DNA of 64,000 nucleotides from Litchfieldella anticariensis FP35 = DSM 16096 (GTDB lineage Bacteria; Pseudomonadota; Gammaproteobacteria; Pseudomonadales; Halomonadaceae), in assembly GCF_000409775.1 (NCBI RefSeq), contig NZ_KE332377.1, positions 1,212,073 to 1,276,072 on the forward strand, written 5' to 3'. Positions 35,970 to 46,361 of the stretch are shown here, one piece after another. The notes beneath the pieces were generated by a model. The model had not been told where the DNA came from, did not search any database, and saw nothing but the letters and a program-made list of their open reading frames with translations. Every line of letters starts with the position of its first letter. Position 1 is the stretch's first letter. The position numbers and the translations under genes were made by a program.

Positions 35970-36500
35970 ATGAGTTTCAACAAGATCCCCGCTGGCAAGG
36001 ACCTCCCCCACGACGTCTACGTCGCGATCGAGATCCCTGCCAACCATGCGCCGATCAAGTACGAGATCGACAAGGACATGGACGCGCTCGTCGTCGATCG
36101 TTTCATGGCCACGCCGATGTTCTACCCGGCCAACTACGGTTTCATTCCCAACACACTGGCCGATGACGGCGACCCTCTAGATGCCCTGGTCGTCACTCCC
36201 TATCCTGTACAAGCCGGCAGCGTAATTCGTGCCCGCCCGGTCGGCATACTCAACATGACCGATGAAGCCGGAGAAGACGCCAAGCTGGTCTGCGTTCCCC
36301 ATCAGAAACTCTCCGCCCTGTACGACGATGTCCAGGAAGTCACCGACCTTCCCGAACTGTTGCGCCAGCAAATCGCTCACTTCTTCGAGAACTATAAGGA
36401 TCTCGAGAAAGGCAAATGGGTCAAGGTCGAATCCTGGGAAGGCGCCGATGCGGCTCGCAAGGCTGTTGAAAAAGCCGTCGCCGCTTACGGCAAAGCCTGA
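35970..36500 (+). CDS. ppa: Inorganic pyrophosphatase (family I)
   Basis: 176 residues. Hydrolyses PPi to phosphate. The metal-binding signature [11 protein letters not shown] and the [20 protein letters not shown] region are intact. It lies near the PPi-dependent phosphofructokinase, so both producers and users of PPi are encoded close together. A hairpin follows the stop codon. Confidence 0.97.
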   Translation: MSFNKIPAGKDLPHDVYVAIEIPANHAPIKYEIDKDMDALVVDRFMATPMFYPANYGFIPNTLADDGDPLDALVVTPYPVQAGSVIRARPVGILNMTDEAGEDAKLVCVPHQKLSALYDDVQEVTDLPELLRQQIAHFFENYKDLEKGKWVKVESWEGADAARKAVEKAVAAYGKA

Positions 36501-36525
36501 TAGAGATTCGAATATTTGCCAATGT

Positions 36526-36548
36526 GACGGGCGCCCATGGCGCCCGTC
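36526..36548. terminator. Hairpin between convergent ppa and DUF2333 genes
   Basis: Perfect 10-bp stem GACGGGCGCC / GGCGCCCGTC with a three-base loop, followed by a short T-containing run (GTCGTTT). Probably a bidirectional terminator; the T tract is weak. Confidence 0.6.
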
Positions 36549-36576
36549 GTCGTTTCCCATTAAGCAGTGCCCGCTT

Positions 36577-37953
36577 TCAGTGCTCGGCTCCTGACGAATT
36601 TTCGCTCTCAGCAGCCGGGGATGTCTGCGCCGGCGCTTTTTCCTCTTCAGTGGATTTCTGTTGCTCGGAAGGCGCTCCACCCGTGGTCGTCTCTCCCGAT
36701 GCATCGCTCTCGGAGGCCGCCTCGCCCTCGACCGGCGCCTCTTGTTCGGGGGTTCTCTCTTGCTGCGCTGATGCCTCTTGCTCTGAGGTTCCCTCTTGCT
36801 GCGCTGACGCTTCTTCCTCAGTTGGCATCTCTTGCTGGGAGGGGGCGTCTTGTGGGGAAGGTGCCTTTTGTTCAAGCGGTGACTGTTGCATCTGCGCTGG
36901 AGCGCCTTCATCTCTCTCGACTTTCACCCCTTCCAGCCGAGTTGCCAGGTCAGCCGCTAGATCCCGGGCGCGAGCCATGTAATTGGCCATCATCAGTGGA
37001 TGATTGGCAAAGATCCCAAAGCCAGAACCATTGAGAATCACCGGACTCCAGATTTGGCGCTGCGTCAGCTTCAATTCGGCAATCAACCGCTGCCAGCCAT
37101 CATTCACTCCAGCAGCTCCGATCACATCGCTGAAGTCACGCTCCATCGCTTCAAGCAGATGAATCAGCGCCCAACCAGCCCCGCGAGCCTCAAAAAAGGT
37201 ATCGTCCACCTTGTACCACGGCACATGCGCGGGAAGTTCATCATCATCGACATCCACCAAATCACGCAGAGCTTCACGCTCTTCGACGCTGGCCGAGAGT
37301 CGGTGAGTCAATGAATTGAGGCGTTGCTCGACCCGTTCCAACCAGCGAACAATGCCATCACCATTAGCGGAAAACTCAGTCTCACCTGATGCCGAAGCCT
37401 CTTTCAGGTAGCTATCCAAGACATCTAGTGCCTGCTCAAGACGATGCTCGGTAGAGGGGTACAACCAATTATCGCTACTGGCGGATAGTCGCGTATAGGC
37501 TTCTTCGAATGCACCTTGCTGAGCGGAACTCAGCTCAGGTAGGGTCTGGGCCAAATCCCGTGCCTGGCGCAATACACCAAGTTCCCAATTAGGCATGTTA
37601 TCGAGCCATAACCCTGGCGGCATCACATCGTTGCGCAGATAGCCCCCCGGCTTTTCGAGCAGGGTTTCTACGGCTGTCATCAGCGACGCCACTATCACCA
37701 CGCCGCGCGAGCGTGGAGAGGTCGATTCCTGAGCGGCCACGTCGCTGGCTTGGCTACGCTGATTGACCACGGTCTGTTCCACATCGAAGGTCGCCGGTGG
37801 TCGGCTCCACCAGATACCCAGAGCAATCGTTACTATCAGGTAGAGCACTATCAACACCAATAGTGGCTTCCAGATCCAGCCATACTCCGGGCGCTCGAGC
37901 ACCTCCGTGCTGCGCTTGGGATTTGCGGCCTTGCGTTTGCCGAAGATTGACAT
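36577..37953 (-). CDS. DUF2333 family membrane-anchored protein with low-complexity tail
   Basis: 458 residues from the ATG at 37951-37953, which has AAGGA eight bases upstream. One membrane helix (WKPLLVLIVLYLIVTIALGIWW) near the N-terminus, then a soluble helical domain recognised as DUF2333 (SRPPATFDVEQ, GGYLRNDVMPPGLWLDNMPNWELGVLRQARDLA, ILNGSGFGIFANHPLMMANYMARA). The last 110 residues are an acidic Glu/Gln/Ala/Ser repeat (EASAQQE, TSEQE units). The function of the family is unknown. The tail length probably varies between strains. Confidence 0.8.
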   Translation of the reverse strand: MSIFGKRKAANPKRSTEVLERPEYGWIWKPLLVLIVLYLIVTIALGIWWSRPPATFDVEQTVVNQRSQASDVAAQESTSPRSRGVVIVASLMTAVETLLEKPGGYLRNDVMPPGLWLDNMPNWELGVLRQARDLAQTLPELSSAQQGAFEEAYTRLSASSDNWLYPSTEHRLEQALDVLDSYLKEASASGETEFSANGDGIVRWLERVEQRLNSLTHRLSASVEEREALRDLVDVDDDELPAHVPWYKVDDTFFEARGAGWALIHLLEAMERDFSDVIGAAGVNDGWQRLIAELKLTQRQIWSPVILNGSGFGIFANHPLMMANYMARARDLAADLATRLEGVKVERDEGAPAQMQQSPLEQKAPSPQDAPSQQEMPTEEEASAQQEGTSEQEASAQQERTPEQEAPVEGEAASESDASGETTTGGAPSEQQKSTEEEKAPAQTSPAAESENSSGAEH

Positions 37954-38126
37954 GGTCGACATCCTTGAGCGAGATAGAGACATTGAAAGGCTTTCAGTAC
38001 TGCCGCGACAAAAACGACAACAATTGCGTTATCCTAGCACGCACGGTAACCCTGGACCGTTGGGACTGAATGGCTGGCGGTTACGCGGTAGGCACATTGT
38101 CATCGATCAGGTATAGGATCTTGGCG

Positions 38127-40022
38127 TTGAAACATCGGTTATCCATTCTTCTGTACTGCCTGTTGATGCTGGTACCGGCTGCGTCCCAGGCTCAATGGTT
38201 TTCCAGCAGCTCGGACAAGGGCGAGTTCCTGCCGGTACTGGAAGCCTTCCAGGCCAGTGCCTGGCACGACGACGATACCTTGTATGTCGGTTTTGAAAAT
38301 GCCGAGGATTATTACCTTTACCGTCACCGTTTCAACGTTGAAAGCCTAAGTAACGACACTACGCTCGGTGAGCCGATATTGCCCCCCGGGGAATTCAAGA
38401 GTGATGAATTTCTCGGTGATGTCTATGTCTTCTACGATAGGGTCGTATTCGAAGTACCTTTCGAAGGCAACCCCGATGGTGCGCTTCCCTTCGCCCTGAC
38501 GTTCCAGGGTTGCGCTGATGCCGGATTATGCTACCCGCCGGAACGCATCACGCTTGACGCCCTGCCCGGTTCAGCGCCAGCCGCTTTCGCCGGCTGGATG
38601 CCCGACCCGCAAGCAGACGCCGAGAGCGGACAGGCGACATCCCCCCCATCGAGCACGGCAAACACAGCCGCCCCTAGCCTGCAAAGCCAAGATGGCCGCT
38701 TTAGCGCGCTGCTGCTTGATGCCAGCCCCATGTGGGTTCTCGGCTTGTTCTTTCTTGCCGGCCTGGGATTGACCTTCACGCCCTGCGTATTGCCGATGAT
38801 CCCGATTCTATCGTCCCTCATCGTCGGTCAGAATCCGAGTCGACCTCGCGCTTTTGGTCTCTCGATTAGCTATGTCGCCGGCATGGCCGCCACCTATGCA
38901 CTGGCAGGGGTTTTGATGGGGCTGTTTGGTGCTGGCCTGAACCTGCAAGCACACCTGCAATCGGCACCGGTGCTCATCACCTTTAGCTTGCTGTTCGTTG
39001 TCTTTGCATTGGCAATGTTCGGCGTCTTCAACTTACGCCTGTCGCCGGCAATGGCCACCCGTGTCGACGCGTGGCAGGCGCGAGCCCAGCGTAGCGGTCC
39101 AGGAGGGCTGGCATTGGCCGGGGCGCTTTCCGTGTTGGTGGTTTCGCCCTGCGTTTCGGCACCGCTGGCCGGCGCTCTGGTCTTCCTGTCCACTACCGGC
39201 AATGCCCTCATGGGTGGGCTCGCGCTACTGGCATTGGCATTGGGCATGGGCGTGCCACTGATATTGGTCGGCACCTTCGGTACCACATTGATGCCACGCA
39301 CCGGCGCTTGGATGAATGGTGTCAAGAGTGCCTTCGGTATCTTGTTGCTGGGTGTGGCGATCTGGCTGATCGAGCGTTTGTTACCCGCGCCTCTGACACT
39401 GTTGTTATGGGCCGCACTGGCCATCGGCACTGCCATGGCACTCGGTGCACTTCAGCTCAACACTCACCAAGGCTGGCCACGGCTGCGCCAAGGCGCTGGA
39501 GTGCTGCTACTGGTCTGGGGTATCGCGCTGATCATCGGTGCCGCTCGTGGCGCACATGACCCCCTACGCCCTCTGGCCCCTCTGGGCAGCGAGATCCTTC
39601 AAGCCTCGACTCCGGCCAATGCCCCGGAAATTACCGTGACCCGGCTGGATGCACTGAAGGCTGAGTTATTCCGTGCGGCAGCCCAGGGGCGCCCGGTATT
39701 CGTCGATGTCACCGCCGACTGGTGCATCTCCTGCAAACAACTGGAGCGTACAGTCTATCCTAGCCCCCAGGTTGCGGAACTGCTGTCAGCCTTTACTCGC
39801 ATCCAGGTCGACGTCACCGATACCAACGCCGACAGTCAGGCACTGCTCAAGCACTTCAATTTGTTCGGTCCTCCCAGCCTGCTGTTCTTTGCGGACGGCG
39901 AAGAAATCCGTGCCGCCCGCATCCAAGGCGAAGTGGATCGTGAGAGCTTCGCCAATCACCTCGAGCAGTTGCTGCAATGGCTTTCTAGCCGCCCCACCTT
40001 CGACCAGCCTTCGATATCTTGA
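38127..40022 (+). CDS. dsbD: Thiol:disulfide interchange protein DsbD
   Basis: About 631 residues if a TTG at 38127 is used, which gives a normal signal peptide (LKHRLSILLYCLLMLVPAASQAQ) and has AGGA upstream; no ATG fits between 38100 and the signal peptide. Three domains: periplasmic alpha domain with CADAGLCYPP; eight-helix beta domain with the Cys pair in FTPCVLPMIP and VVSPCVSAPL; C-terminal thioredoxin-like gamma domain with ADWCISCK. It carries electrons from cytoplasmic thioredoxin to periplasmic DsbC and cytochrome maturation factors. Confidence 0.93.
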   Translation: MKHRLSILLYCLLMLVPAASQAQWFSSSSDKGEFLPVLEAFQASAWHDDDTLYVGFENAEDYYLYRHRFNVESLSNDTTLGEPILPPGEFKSDEFLGDVYVFYDRVVFEVPFEGNPDGALPFALTFQGCADAGLCYPPERITLDALPGSAPAAFAGWMPDPQADAESGQATSPPSSTANTAAPSLQSQDGRFSALLLDASPMWVLGLFFLAGLGLTFTPCVLPMIPILSSLIVGQNPSRPRAFGLSISYVAGMAATYALAGVLMGLFGAGLNLQAHLQSAPVLITFSLLFVVFALAMFGVFNLRLSPAMATRVDAWQARAQRSGPGGLALAGALSVLVVSPCVSAPLAGALVFLSTTGNALMGGLALLALALGMGVPLILVGTFGTTLMPRTGAWMNGVKSAFGILLLGVAIWLIERLLPAPLTLLLWAALAIGTAMALGALQLNTHQGWPRLRQGAGVLLLVWGIALIIGAARGAHDPLRPLAPLGSEILQASTPANAPEITVTRLDALKAELFRAAAQGRPVFVDVTADWCISCKQLERTVYPSPQVAELLSAFTRIQVDVTDTNADSQALLKHFNLFGPPSLLFFADGEEIRAARIQGEVDRESFANHLEQLLQWLSSRPTFDQPSIS

Positions 40023-40228
40023 AGGTCAGTGAGCGATCGCTTATGCCAAATTGGTGCTTGGTCGTCATTTCAGTGTGAACTGGACAAGCCTTCCATTTTT
40101 CGGCAAACTCCGCCCACAATGCTCTTTTAGGCCTCTAGATACGGCATCTTGCAAGATCGTGCCGTGATCTGGACAAATTTCAAGCTGGTTAACAGCTCCA
40201 TTTTTCTTCATCCGATCGAGATAGGCTC

Positions 40229-40699
40229 ATGGATATCCGCAAGGTCAAGAAGCTGATCGAGTTGCTGGAAGAGTCCAACATCAGCGAAATCGAAATTCAG
40301 GAAGGCGAAGAGTCAGTACGCATCAGTCGTCATCCGAACGGTGTGGGGTATCCCTCCGCCCCGGTACCGCAAGGCTATGCACCAGCACCAGTTTCCACCA
40401 CGCCCCCACCTGCCCAGCAAGCTGCTCCAGCAACTCAGGAACCCAGCGCTTCGGCAGAGCCTCAAGGTCATGCCGTGGCATCGCCCATGGTTGGCACCTT
40501 CTACCGTGCATCGGCACCTGGCGCCAAGCCTTTCGTGGAGGTCGGCCAGAGCGTCAGGAAAGGTGACCCGGTTTGTATCGTCGAGGCCATGAAGATGATG
40601 AATCAGATCGAGGCCGACAAAGACGGCGTGATCGAAGCGATTCTCGTCGAGGATGGTGAGCCGGTCGAATTCGACCAACCGATGCTGATCATTGCCTGA
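40229..40699 (+). CDS. accB: Biotin carboxyl carrier protein of acetyl-CoA carboxylase
   Basis: 156 residues. Begins [34 protein letters not shown], then a Pro/Ala-rich mobile linker, then the biotinyl domain with the thumb loop ([21 protein letters not shown]) and [10 protein letters not shown], where Lys takes biotin. Works with accC, whose gene follows by about 50 bases. In pseudomonads aroQ lies between dsbD and accB; it is absent here. Confidence 0.97.
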   Translation: MDIRKVKKLIELLEESNISEIEIQEGEESVRISRHPNGVGYPSAPVPQGYAPAPVSTTPPPAQQAAPATQEPSASAEPQGHAVASPMVGTFYRASAPGAKPFVEVGQSVRKGDPVCIVEAMKMMNQIEADKDGVIEAILVEDGEPVEFDQPMLIIA

Positions 40700-40747
40700 C
40701 ACGGCTCCCACATGACCACTCTCCATGACAACATGGGCGGATCAACA

Positions 40748-42088
40748 ATGTTGGACAAGGTACTCATCGCCAACCGCGGCGAGATTGCCCTGCGCGTACT
40801 GCGCGCCTGCAAGGAACTGGGTATCCGAACCGTTGCGGTGCACTCCAAGGCCGATCGCGAGCTCATGCACGTGCGTCTTGCCGACGAAGCCGTGTGTATC
40901 GGACCGGCGCCTTCCGCGCAATCATATTTGAACATTCCGGCACTGATCAGTGCCGCCGAAGTCACCGACGCCAGCGCTATCCACCCCGGCTACGGCTTTC
41001 TATCCGAAAATGCCAACTTTGCCGAGCAGGTAGAGCGTTCCGGTTTCGTGTTCATCGGCCCTCGTGCCGAAACCATCCGCCTGATGGGTGATAAGGTCAG
41101 TGCCATCAAAGCTATGAAAAAGGCAGGGGTTCCCACCGTGCCCGGCTCCGATGGCCCACTGCCTGATGACGAAACTGAAGTATTGCAAATCGCCCGCCGC
41201 ATCGGCTATCCGGTCATCATCAAAGCTGCTGCGGGCGGCGGTGGCCGAGGCATGCGTATGGTGCACAGCGAAGCCCACTTGCTGTCGGCACTCAGCATCA
41301 CCAAGAACGAAGCCAATGCGGCTTTCGGCGATGGCACGGTGTACATGGAGAAATTCCTCGAGCAACCGCGCCACGTCGAAGTACAGGTGCTGGCCGATGG
41401 CCAAGGCAATGCCATTCATCTGTTCGATCGCGACTGCTCGTTGCAACGCCGTCACCAGAAGGTTCTCGAGGAAGCGCCGGCGCCGCACCTGGATCAGGAA
41501 GCCCGGGCACAAGTCCTCAAGGCCTGTACCGATGCCTGTCTGGCAATCAACTACCGGGGTGCCGGCACTTTCGAGTTCCTTTACGAAAATGGCCAGTTCT
41601 TCTTCATCGAGATGAACACCCGCGTGCAGGTCGAGCATCCGGTAACCGAGATGGTCACTGGCGTGGATATCGTCAAGGAACAGTTGCGGATCGCCTCCGG
41701 TCTGCCGTTGTCGATCAAGCAGGAAGACGTCGAACTCATCGGCCATGCCTTCGAGTGCCGTATCAATGCCGAGGACTCGCGCACCTTCATGCCCTCACCC
41801 GGCAAGGTCACGCTTTATCATCCCCCCGGCGGCCTTGGTGTACGGATGGATTCTCACCTGTACACGGGATATACCGTGCCGCCTCACTACGATTCGCTGA
41901 TCGGCAAGTTGATCACGTGGGGCGAAAGCCGCGAAGCGGCTCTGACGCGCATGCGTAATGCCCTCGACGAGCTGCTGGTAGAAGGCATAAAGAGTAATAT
42001 CGACTTGCAGAAGGACCTGGTACGTGACGGTCACTTCCAGCAAGGTGGCGTGAATATCCACTACTTGGAAAAGAAGCTCGGTCTCTGA
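40748..42088 (+). CDS. accC: Acetyl-CoA carboxylase biotin carboxylase subunit
   Basis: 446 residues, ATP-grasp fold: [69 protein letters not shown] and the C-terminal domain. The ATG at 40748 is chosen as the family start; an ATG at 40712 adds 12 non-conserved residues. It carboxylates AccB biotin for fatty-acid synthesis. Clearly a different copy from pycA. Confidence 0.97.
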   Translation: MLDKVLIANRGEIALRVLRACKELGIRTVAVHSKADRELMHVRLADEAVCIGPAPSAQSYLNIPALISAAEVTDASAIHPGYGFLSENANFAEQVERSGFVFIGPRAETIRLMGDKVSAIKAMKKAGVPTVPGSDGPLPDDETEVLQIARRIGYPVIIKAAAGGGGRGMRMVHSEAHLLSALSITKNEANAAFGDGTVYMEKFLEQPRHVEVQVLADGQGNAIHLFDRDCSLQRRHQKVLEEAPAPHLDQEARAQVLKACTDACLAINYRGAGTFEFLYENGQFFFIEMNTRVQVEHPVTEMVTGVDIVKEQLRIASGLPLSIKQEDVELIGHAFECRINAEDSRTFMPSPGKVTLYHPPGGLGVRMDSHLYTGYTVPPHYDSLIGKLITWGESREAALTRMRNALDELLVEGIKSNIDLQKDLVRDGHFQQGGVNIHYLEKKLGL

Positions 42089-42112
42089 GAGCCGACTATG
42101 GAACACGCCGAT

Positions 42113-42136
42113 GCGGGGTGGCCATGGCCACCCCGC
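42113..42136 (+). terminator. Hairpin after accC
   Basis: Perfect 11-bp inverted repeat GCGGGGTGGCC-AT-GGCCACCCCGC, followed by TCTGTTCTCC. It lies in the 75-base gap between accC and prmA. The T tract is poor, so read-through into prmA is likely. Confidence 0.55.
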
Positions 42137-42163
42137 TCTGTTCTCCTCACAAGAGGCGACATA

Positions 42164-43078
42164 ATGCCCTGGCTACAACTCAAGGCCTACATTACTCCCA
42201 ATCAAGCCGACGCACTGGAAGAGCTGCTGCTCGCTGAAGGAGCCTCGGCCATCACCTTGCAGGATGCCCACGACGACCCGGTTTTCGAGCCCGAGCGAGG
42301 CACAACGCCACTCTGGCACGATACCGTGCTCACTGGGCTCTATGATGACCTGGAAGGCATCGAGGACATGCTCGAGCGCGTGCGTCAGGCCTGGGCTGCA
42401 CAAAACCCCGAAGAGCCTTGCCCGGAAATCGAATTCGAACTGCTCGCCGATCGTGACTGGGAACGCGAATGGATGGACGGTTTCCAACCCCTGCGCATGG
42501 GAAGCCGGCTGTGGATTGTACCAAGCTGGCACGAGGCACCCGATCCTGAAGCCGTCAACCTGCTGCTTGATCCTGGTCTTGCCTTTGGTACCGGCACCCA
42601 TCCCACCACTGCCCTATGCCTGGAGTGGCTCGACGCCCTAGCGGCAGCCGGCAAGCTCGAAGGCCTCGACGTGCTGGACGTGGGCTGCGGTTCAGGCATC
42701 CTGGCCATTGCCGCGCTGAAGCTTGGCGCCAAGCATGCCATCGGTACCGATATCGACCCCCAGGCGCTACAAGCTAGCCGCGATAACGCTAAACGTAACG
42801 CCATCGAGGCATCGCGACTAGTGCTGCGTTATCCCGAACAGCATGAACCACGCCCCTTTCCGGTGGTGATCGCCAATATCCTCGCCGGACCGCTCATCGA
42901 ACTATCGGCAGACATCGCCAGTCAAGTAGCGCCCGGCGGACGGCTGGCCTTGTCCGGCATTCTCGCCCCTCAAGCCGAAGAAGTGTTCGAGGCTTATCGC
43001 AGCCAAGGGCTGGTCATGGACGAGCCTGTCGAGCGTGAAGGTTGGGCACTTCTGAGCGGCCATCGCCCAGAGATATGA
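42164..43078 (+). CDS. prmA: Ribosomal protein L11 methyltransferase
   Basis: 304 residues from the ATG at 42164, preceded by GAGG. The N-terminal L11-binding domain (MPWLQLKAYITPNQADALEELL) and the Rossmann methyltransferase domain with FGTGTHPTTALCLEWL, DVLDVGCGSGILAIAALKLGA and VIANILAGPLIEL are typical. It trimethylates L11. Confidence 0.96.
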   Translation: MPWLQLKAYITPNQADALEELLLAEGASAITLQDAHDDPVFEPERGTTPLWHDTVLTGLYDDLEGIEDMLERVRQAWAAQNPEEPCPEIEFELLADRDWEREWMDGFQPLRMGSRLWIVPSWHEAPDPEAVNLLLDPGLAFGTGTHPTTALCLEWLDALAAAGKLEGLDVLDVGCGSGILAIAALKLGAKHAIGTDIDPQALQASRDNAKRNAIEASRLVLRYPEQHEPRPFPVVIANILAGPLIELSADIASQVAPGGRLALSGILAPQAEEVFEAYRSQGLVMDEPVEREGWALLSGHRPEI

Positions 43079-43180
43079 ACATCATATTGGCCTGCGACCT
43101 TATTCCACCTTCACCCAGGCCCGGTCCGTGGGTATGATAAGCCCCCTTTAGCCAGTGATAGCCAAGCGATCCGAGTAACG

Positions 43181-44233
43181 ATGCCTCATCACCACCAGCG
43201 GATGCTGCCCGCCATTGGGCCGCATCGACTCCTCAATCGAGTGATACTGGCTCCGATGGCCGGCGTCACCGACCGCCCCTTCCGCCAGCTCTGCCGGCGC
43301 CTGGGTGCAGGACTGGTGGTCTCGGAAATGGTAACGTCGGACCCCAGCCTGTGGCATACACGCAAATCGAGGTTGCGCCTCGATCATCGCGGTGAACCGG
43401 GACCACGCTCAGTGCAAATCGCCGGTGGTGATGCCCACATGCTCGCCGAAGCAGCGCGCTTGAATGCCGATCAGGGTGCCGAGATCATCGATATCAATAT
43501 GGGGTGTCCGGCAAAGAAGGTCTGCAACAAGGCGGCCGGCTCAGCGCTGCTTCGCGACGAGCCGTTGGTGGGTGAAATACTCGACGCTGTAGTCAACGCC
43601 GTGTGTCTTCCGGTGACGTTGAAGATTCGCACCGGCTGGTGCGAGAAGAGCAACAATGCCGTGCGCATAGCACGCATGGCGGAAAGCGCCGGTATCGCCG
43701 CCTTGGCCGTACATGGCCGAACCCGGCAGCAACGCTATAATGGCCATGCTGAATACGACACCATTGCCGCAGTCAAGGCAGCGGTGAATATTCCGGTCTT
43801 CGCCAATGGTGATATCGATTCTCCTTTCAAGGCTGCCGCCGTCCTCGACTATACTGGTGCGGATGCAGTAATGATCGGTCGCGGAGCCCAAGGCAATCCG
43901 TGGATATTCCGCGAGATCGACCATTACCTGAGACATGCGGAGTGCCTGTCGCCACCAACGAACGATGAGAAGGTCGGCGTGATACGTGGCCATCTCAGGG
44001 CCTTGCACGACTTCTATGGGGAGCATATGGGGGTGCGTATCGCCCGCAAGCACTTGGGCTGGTACCTCGCCAACCGTTTGCACTTCTCTCCCCAGGCAGC
44101 CAAGTCGCAACGGGCCATCTTCAATGCGCTGGAGCGGCCTCGGGACCAACTTCATTTTGTGGACGAACTGTTTCGTCACGCGGCAGCCGAAGCTGACTAC
44201 CGCATGGCGACGGATGGAATCAGTGCAGCATGA
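43181..44233 (+). CDS. dusB: tRNA-dihydrouridine synthase B
   Basis: 350 residues. FMN enzyme reducing uridines in t[47 protein letters not shown] (with the catalytic Cys), [14 protein letters not shown] and [14 protein letters not shown] are diagnostic. The gene lies upstream of fis, as in enterics and pseudomonads, and overlaps it by ATGA. Confidence 0.95.
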   Translation: MPHHHQRMLPAIGPHRLLNRVILAPMAGVTDRPFRQLCRRLGAGLVVSEMVTSDPSLWHTRKSRLRLDHRGEPGPRSVQIAGGDAHMLAEAARLNADQGAEIIDINMGCPAKKVCNKAAGSALLRDEPLVGEILDAVVNAVCLPVTLKIRTGWCEKSNNAVRIARMAESAGIAALAVHGRTRQQRYNGHAEYDTIAAVKAAVNIPVFANGDIDSPFKAAAVLDYTGADAVMIGRGAQGNPWIFREIDHYLRHAECLSPPTNDEKVGVIRGHLRALHDFYGEHMGVRIARKHLGWYLANRLHFSPQAAKSQRAIFNALERPRDQLHFVDELFRHAAAEADYRMATDGISAA

Positions 44234-44571
44234 CCAGCAGGCAAGCGACTCCCAATCATGGTTTTACCGCTCATCAGGACGCCCTGGAACTCGCCAGCAC
44301 GCCCTCGATGTCACTGCAAGCGACACATGCGGAACCGACCCAGGAACGACCTCTTCGCGAAGCGGTCGACGTGGCCATGCGCCGTTATTTCGCCCACCTC
44401 GATGGCGAGACGGTCACCGACCTCTATGACATGGTTCTGGCCGAGGTCGAGGCCCCTCTGCTCACATCGGTGATGGACTATGTCAACGGCAATCAGACGC
44501 GTGCCGCCGAGATCCTCGGCCTCAATCGTGGGACCCTACGCAAGAAGCTCAAGCAGTATGCGCTGATATGA
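44230..44571 (+). CDS. fis: DNA-binding protein Fis
   Basis: 113 residues, slightly longer than E. coli Fis (98) because of an extended, Gln/Thr-rich N-terminus. The core ([70 protein letters not shown]) holds the dimerisation helices and the C-terminal helix-turn-helix. Nucleoid protein and regulator of growth-phase genes. A strong terminator follows. Confidence 0.95.
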   Translation: MTSRQATPNHGFTAHQDALELASTPSMSLQATHAEPTQERPLREAVDVAMRRYFAHLDGETVTDLYDMVLAEVEAPLLTSVMDYVNGNQTRAAEILGLNRGTLRKKLKQYALI

Positions 44572-44576
44572 CAGCG

Positions 44577-44604
44577 AAGGGGAGTCGACTGTGACTCCCC
44601 TTTT
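44577..44604 (+). terminator. Rho-independent terminator after fis
   Basis: Stem AAGGGGAGTC / GACTCCCCTT with a six-base loop, then T residues. Begins five bases after the fis stop codon and ends the dusB-fis operon. Confidence 0.85.
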
Positions 44605-44663
44605 CATGCCCCTCGCCGCGGGCACCGCCGAATTTTCTCCTCTCGTTTCAAGAGTCGAATCGA

Positions 44664-46256
44664 ATGGCCAATCAAGCAACTCCCTCTTCTCCGCAAACGG
44701 TACGTCGCGCCTTGATAAGCGTCTCCGACAAGACCGGAATCGTCGAATTCGCCAAAGGCCTGGCTGGACACGATGTCGAACTGCTGTCCACCGGTGGCAC
44801 CTTCCGCCTGTTGAAGGACAGCGGCATCACCGTACGTGAAGTCAGCGAACATACCGGTTTCCCGGAAATCATGGACGGTCGGGTCAAGACGCTGCATCCC
44901 AAGATCCATGGCGGCATCCTTGGACGTCGTGGCCAGGACGATGCGGTAATGGCTGAGCATGACATCGCCCCCATCGACATGGTGGTGGTCAACCTTTACC
45001 CTTTTGCGGCGACTGTAGCTCGTACCGACTGCACCCTCGAAGACGCGATCGAGAACATCGATATCGGCGGGCCAACCATGGTTCGAGCCTGTGCCAAGAA
45101 TCATGCCCATACCACCATCGTGGTAGATGCTGCCGATTATGAGCGAGTACTGAGTGAAATGGGTGAACAGGGCGGCGCGGTCAGCGATGCGACCCGCTTC
45201 GATCTTGCAGTCAAGGCCTTCGAACATACCGCAGGCTATGATGCAGCAATTGCCGACTACCTAGGGCAGCGGGTACCCGGAGGTGAGGAAGGCTTCCCAC
45301 GCACCTACAGCCTGCAGTTTCGCAAGAAGCAATCGATGCGCTATGGTGAAAATCCCCACCAGAGGGCAGCCTTCTACGTGGAAGAGGACGCCACTGAAGC
45401 CAGCGTCGCCACCGCCACACAGTTGCAGGGCAAGGAACTGTCATTCAACAACGTTGCCGATACCGATGCCGCTTTCGAGTGCGTCAAGGCATTCACCGAG
45501 ACTGCCTGCGTCATCGTTAAACACGCCAACCCCTGTGGCGTGGCCGTGGGACAGACGATACTCGATGCCTACGAGAAAGCCTTTGCTACCGATCCCACCA
45601 GTGCTTTCGGAGGTATCATCGCCTTCAATAAGCCTCTCGATGCCGATACTGCTCGAGCCATCATCGACCGTCAGTTCGTTGAGGTGATCATCGCTCCAGG
45701 TGTCAGCGACGAAGTCAAGGCCATCGTCGCCGAGAAACAGAACGTTCGTCTGCTCGACGTCGGCGACAAATGGCCCGGCAAGCGCGAACAGGCTCATGAC
45801 CTCAAGCGTGTCACCGGAGGCCTGCTGGTCCAGGATCGCGATCTGGGCATGGTCGGGCGTGACGAACTGACAGTGGTCAGCGAGCGTGTTCCCAGCGAGC
45901 AGGAAATGCGTGACTTGGCATTTGCCTGGAAGGTCGCCAAGTACGTTAAGTCCAATGCCATCGTCTACGCCAAGCATGGCCAGACCATTGGCGTAGGTGC
46001 CGGTCAGATGAGCCGTGTCTATTCGGCCAAGATCGCCGGCATCAAGGCTGCTGATGAAGGCCTGGCCGTACCCGGTTCGGTGATGGCATCCGATGCCTTC
46101 TTCCCGTTCCGCGATGGCATCGATGCCGCCGCTGCGGCCGGCATCACGGCAGTGATCCAACCCGGCGGCTCAATGCGTGATCAAGAAGTGATCGATGCCG
46201 CCAACGAGGCGGGTATTGCGATGGTGTTTACCGGCATGCGCCACTTCAGGCACTGA
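44664..46256 (+). CDS. purH: Bifunctional AICAR transformylase / IMP cyclohydrolase
   Basis: 530 residues. Catalyses the last two steps of IMP synthesis. N-terminal cyclohydrolase domain ([44 protein letters not shown]); C-terminal transformylase domain with [26 protein letters not shown] and [24 protein letters not shown] heptamer repeat and a strong terminator follow the stop. Confidence 0.97.
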   Translation: MANQATPSSPQTVRRALISVSDKTGIVEFAKGLAGHDVELLSTGGTFRLLKDSGITVREVSEHTGFPEIMDGRVKTLHPKIHGGILGRRGQDDAVMAEHDIAPIDMVVVNLYPFAATVARTDCTLEDAIENIDIGGPTMVRACAKNHAHTTIVVDAADYERVLSEMGEQGGAVSDATRFDLAVKAFEHTAGYDAAIADYLGQRVPGGEEGFPRTYSLQFRKKQSMRYGENPHQRAAFYVEEDATEASVATATQLQGKELSFNNVADTDAAFECVKAFTETACVIVKHANPCGVAVGQTILDAYEKAFATDPTSAFGGIIAFNKPLDADTARAIIDRQFVEVIIAPGVSDEVKAIVAEKQNVRLLDVGDKWPGKREQAHDLKRVTGGLLVQDRDLGMVGRDELTVVSERVPSEQEMRDLAFAWKVAKYVKSNAIVYAKHGQTIGVGAGQMSRVYSAKIAGIKAADEGLAVPGSVMASDAFFPFRDGIDAAAAAGITAVIQPGGSMRDQEVIDAANEAGIAMVFTGMRHFRH

Positions 46257-46257
46257 A

Positions 46258-46280
46258 GCTGTAAGCTGTAAACTGTAAAC
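46258..46280. repeat. Heptamer repeat (GCTGTAA) after purH
   Basis: GCTGTAA GCTGTAA ACTGTAA AC, three heptamers starting two bases after the purH stop codon. Same period and position (directly after a stop codon) as the CTTCGGG array after the phosphofructokinase gene. Confidence 0.75.
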
Positions 46281-46307
46281 GTAGGATAGGTTACTGATAA
46301 ACTAGAA

Positions 46308-46346
46308 AACCCTCACACGAAAATTTATCGTGTGAGGGTTTTTTTT
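46308..46346. terminator. Strong bidirectional terminator between purH and the ABC exporter gene
   Basis: 13-bp stem AACCCTCACACGA / TCGTGTGAGGGTT, seven-base loop, then eight T residues on the plus strand; on the minus strand the stem is followed by TTTT. Serves both convergent genes. Confidence 0.92.
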
Positions 46347-46361
46347 GCATCATGGATCAGG

